Source: Actinomycetes bacterium
Lineage (GTDB): Bacteria; Actinomycetota; Acidimicrobiia; Acidimicrobiales; RAAP-2
Direction of reading: 5' to 3'
DNA: 6,755 bases
Assembly: GCA_021791615.1 (NCBI GenBank)
Contig: JAJYWG010000192.1
Coordinates: forward strand, 1-6,755
The position numbers were made by a program, and so were the translations under genes. Of the stretch, positions 6,434 through 6,755 are shown piece after piece. Each line of letters opens with the position of its first letter. The first letter of the stretch is position 1. The notes under the pieces are model-generated. The model did not search any database and was not told where the DNA came from. It saw nothing but the letters and a program-made list of their open reading frames with translations.

Positions 6434-6686
6434 CTCGGTCGCTCCTTTGCTCCTGGGCACACGTTGAGCAGAACGCTCGCCGGTCGTGTCACCAGGGTCC
6501 GGAGCAACAATGTCGGCGGTAGTGTTTCCTCGTAGAGGCCGCACCACCCGTATCGAACATCTTCTTACCACCGTTGGTTCGGCACCGCAAGGTCCGACTC
6601 CCACCGGAGCACTCACCTGCCTGCTGCGTGCAACAGACAATCACCGTGCCGCCGAGCGTCAACGCGAAGACCGCCCAGCGCCACGA
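6434..6686. other. Stretch without a recognisable gene
   Basis: Between the possible leader peptide and the partial gene at the window edge I see no supported gene on either strand and no RNA gene. It probably holds the promoter for the GH65 operon, but I cannot point to convincing -35 and -10 boxes. One minus-strand frame directly after the TAG of the edge gene encodes a hydrophobic segment, SWRWAVFALTLGGTVIVCC (6630-6686), and then an unremarkable Cys/Arg-rich stretch to TGA at 6489-6491. Without a start codon and ribosome-binding site it is not called as a gene. Confidence 0.4.
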
Positions 6687-6755
6687 CTACCCCTCCAAGA
6701 CCTGGCGGGCCTCCTTTGCGAGGCGCTCCGCAGCCGGGCTGGCACCGGCGAGCAC
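6687..6755 (-). CDS. C-terminal end of an unidentified gene, cut by the window edge
   Basis: The minus strand is open from the edge to TAG at 6689-6687. It codes for 22 residues that end with AAERLAKEARQVLEG, an amphipathic helix of the kind often found at the C-terminus of soluble proteins. The rest of the gene lies outside the window, so neither its identity nor its reality can be settled here. If real, it runs in the same direction as the GH65 operon, about 390 bases upstream of it. Confidence 0.4.
   Translation of the reverse strand: MLAGASPAAERLAKEARQVLEG

Noticed and set aside
6323..6640. Extended 105-codon minus-strand frame upstream of GH65
   Set aside because: The upstream part has no ribosome-binding site and no recognisable protein features. 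Only the last 36 codons, with AAAGGAG before ATG, are worth listing.
6630..6755. Plus-strand frame from GTG at 6646 to the window edge
   Set aside because: No ribosome-binding site precedes it and the product is Arg/Ser/Ala-rich without a pattern. The minus-strand reading gives a more natural C-terminal helix.
1..6755. CRISPR arrays, insertion sequences, tRNA or rRNA genes
   Set aside because: I looked for regularly spaced repeats, transposase motifs with terminal inverted repeats, and tRNA-like arms, and saw none.

Overview
The window is G+C-rich with third-codon G/C bias, GTG starts and 4-base gene overlaps. Its proteins resemble actinobacterial families, so I infer a high-GC actinomycete or a relative such as Acidimicrobiia. 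The closest layout I know is the mycobacterial pair Rv3400 (HAD / beta-phosphoglucomutase) and Rv3401 (glycoside hydrolase family 65). This comes from memory, not from a search.

Left part (about 1-2753, plus strand): a short leader, then one long gene. It encodes a complete 12-helix MFS sugar-porter-type transporter of about 490 residues. This runs without a break into about 385 extra residues: a repetitive Ala/Arg/Glu/His-rich coiled coil, a Pro/Ser/Gly linker and a small winged-helix-like domain.

Middle and right part (6294 down to 2756, minus strand): a two-gene operon. The first gene is a GH65 disaccharide phosphorylase (trehalose, maltose or related alpha-glucoside). The second is a beta-phosphoglucomutase-type HAD enzyme, joined to the first by a GTGA overlap. 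The pair would turn a disaccharide plus phosphate into glucose and beta-glucose-1-phosphate, and then glucose-6-phosphate. The HAD protein carries an extra C-terminal domain of about 95 residues that I recognise as a usually separate actinobacterial protein with a HicA-like pattern. The two transcription units converge with only 2 bases between stop codons. Both stops lie inside a perfect 22-base palindrome.

Right end (6291-6755): no intact gene. Just before the GH65 start, overlapping it by GTGA, are the last 16 codons of a second HAD gene cut off by an upstream stop. This suggests that an older HAD-GH65 order, as in mycobacteria, was lost and that the working HAD gene now sits on the other side of GH65. 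A 36-codon reading frame with a strong ribosome-binding site, a cluster of alternating inverted repeats, and the C-terminal end of an unidentified minus-strand gene at the window edge fill the rest.

The most unusual points are two separate gene fusions facing each other (transporter with coiled coil and winged helix; phosphomutase with HicA-like domain), the palindrome holding both stop codons, and the HAD relic.
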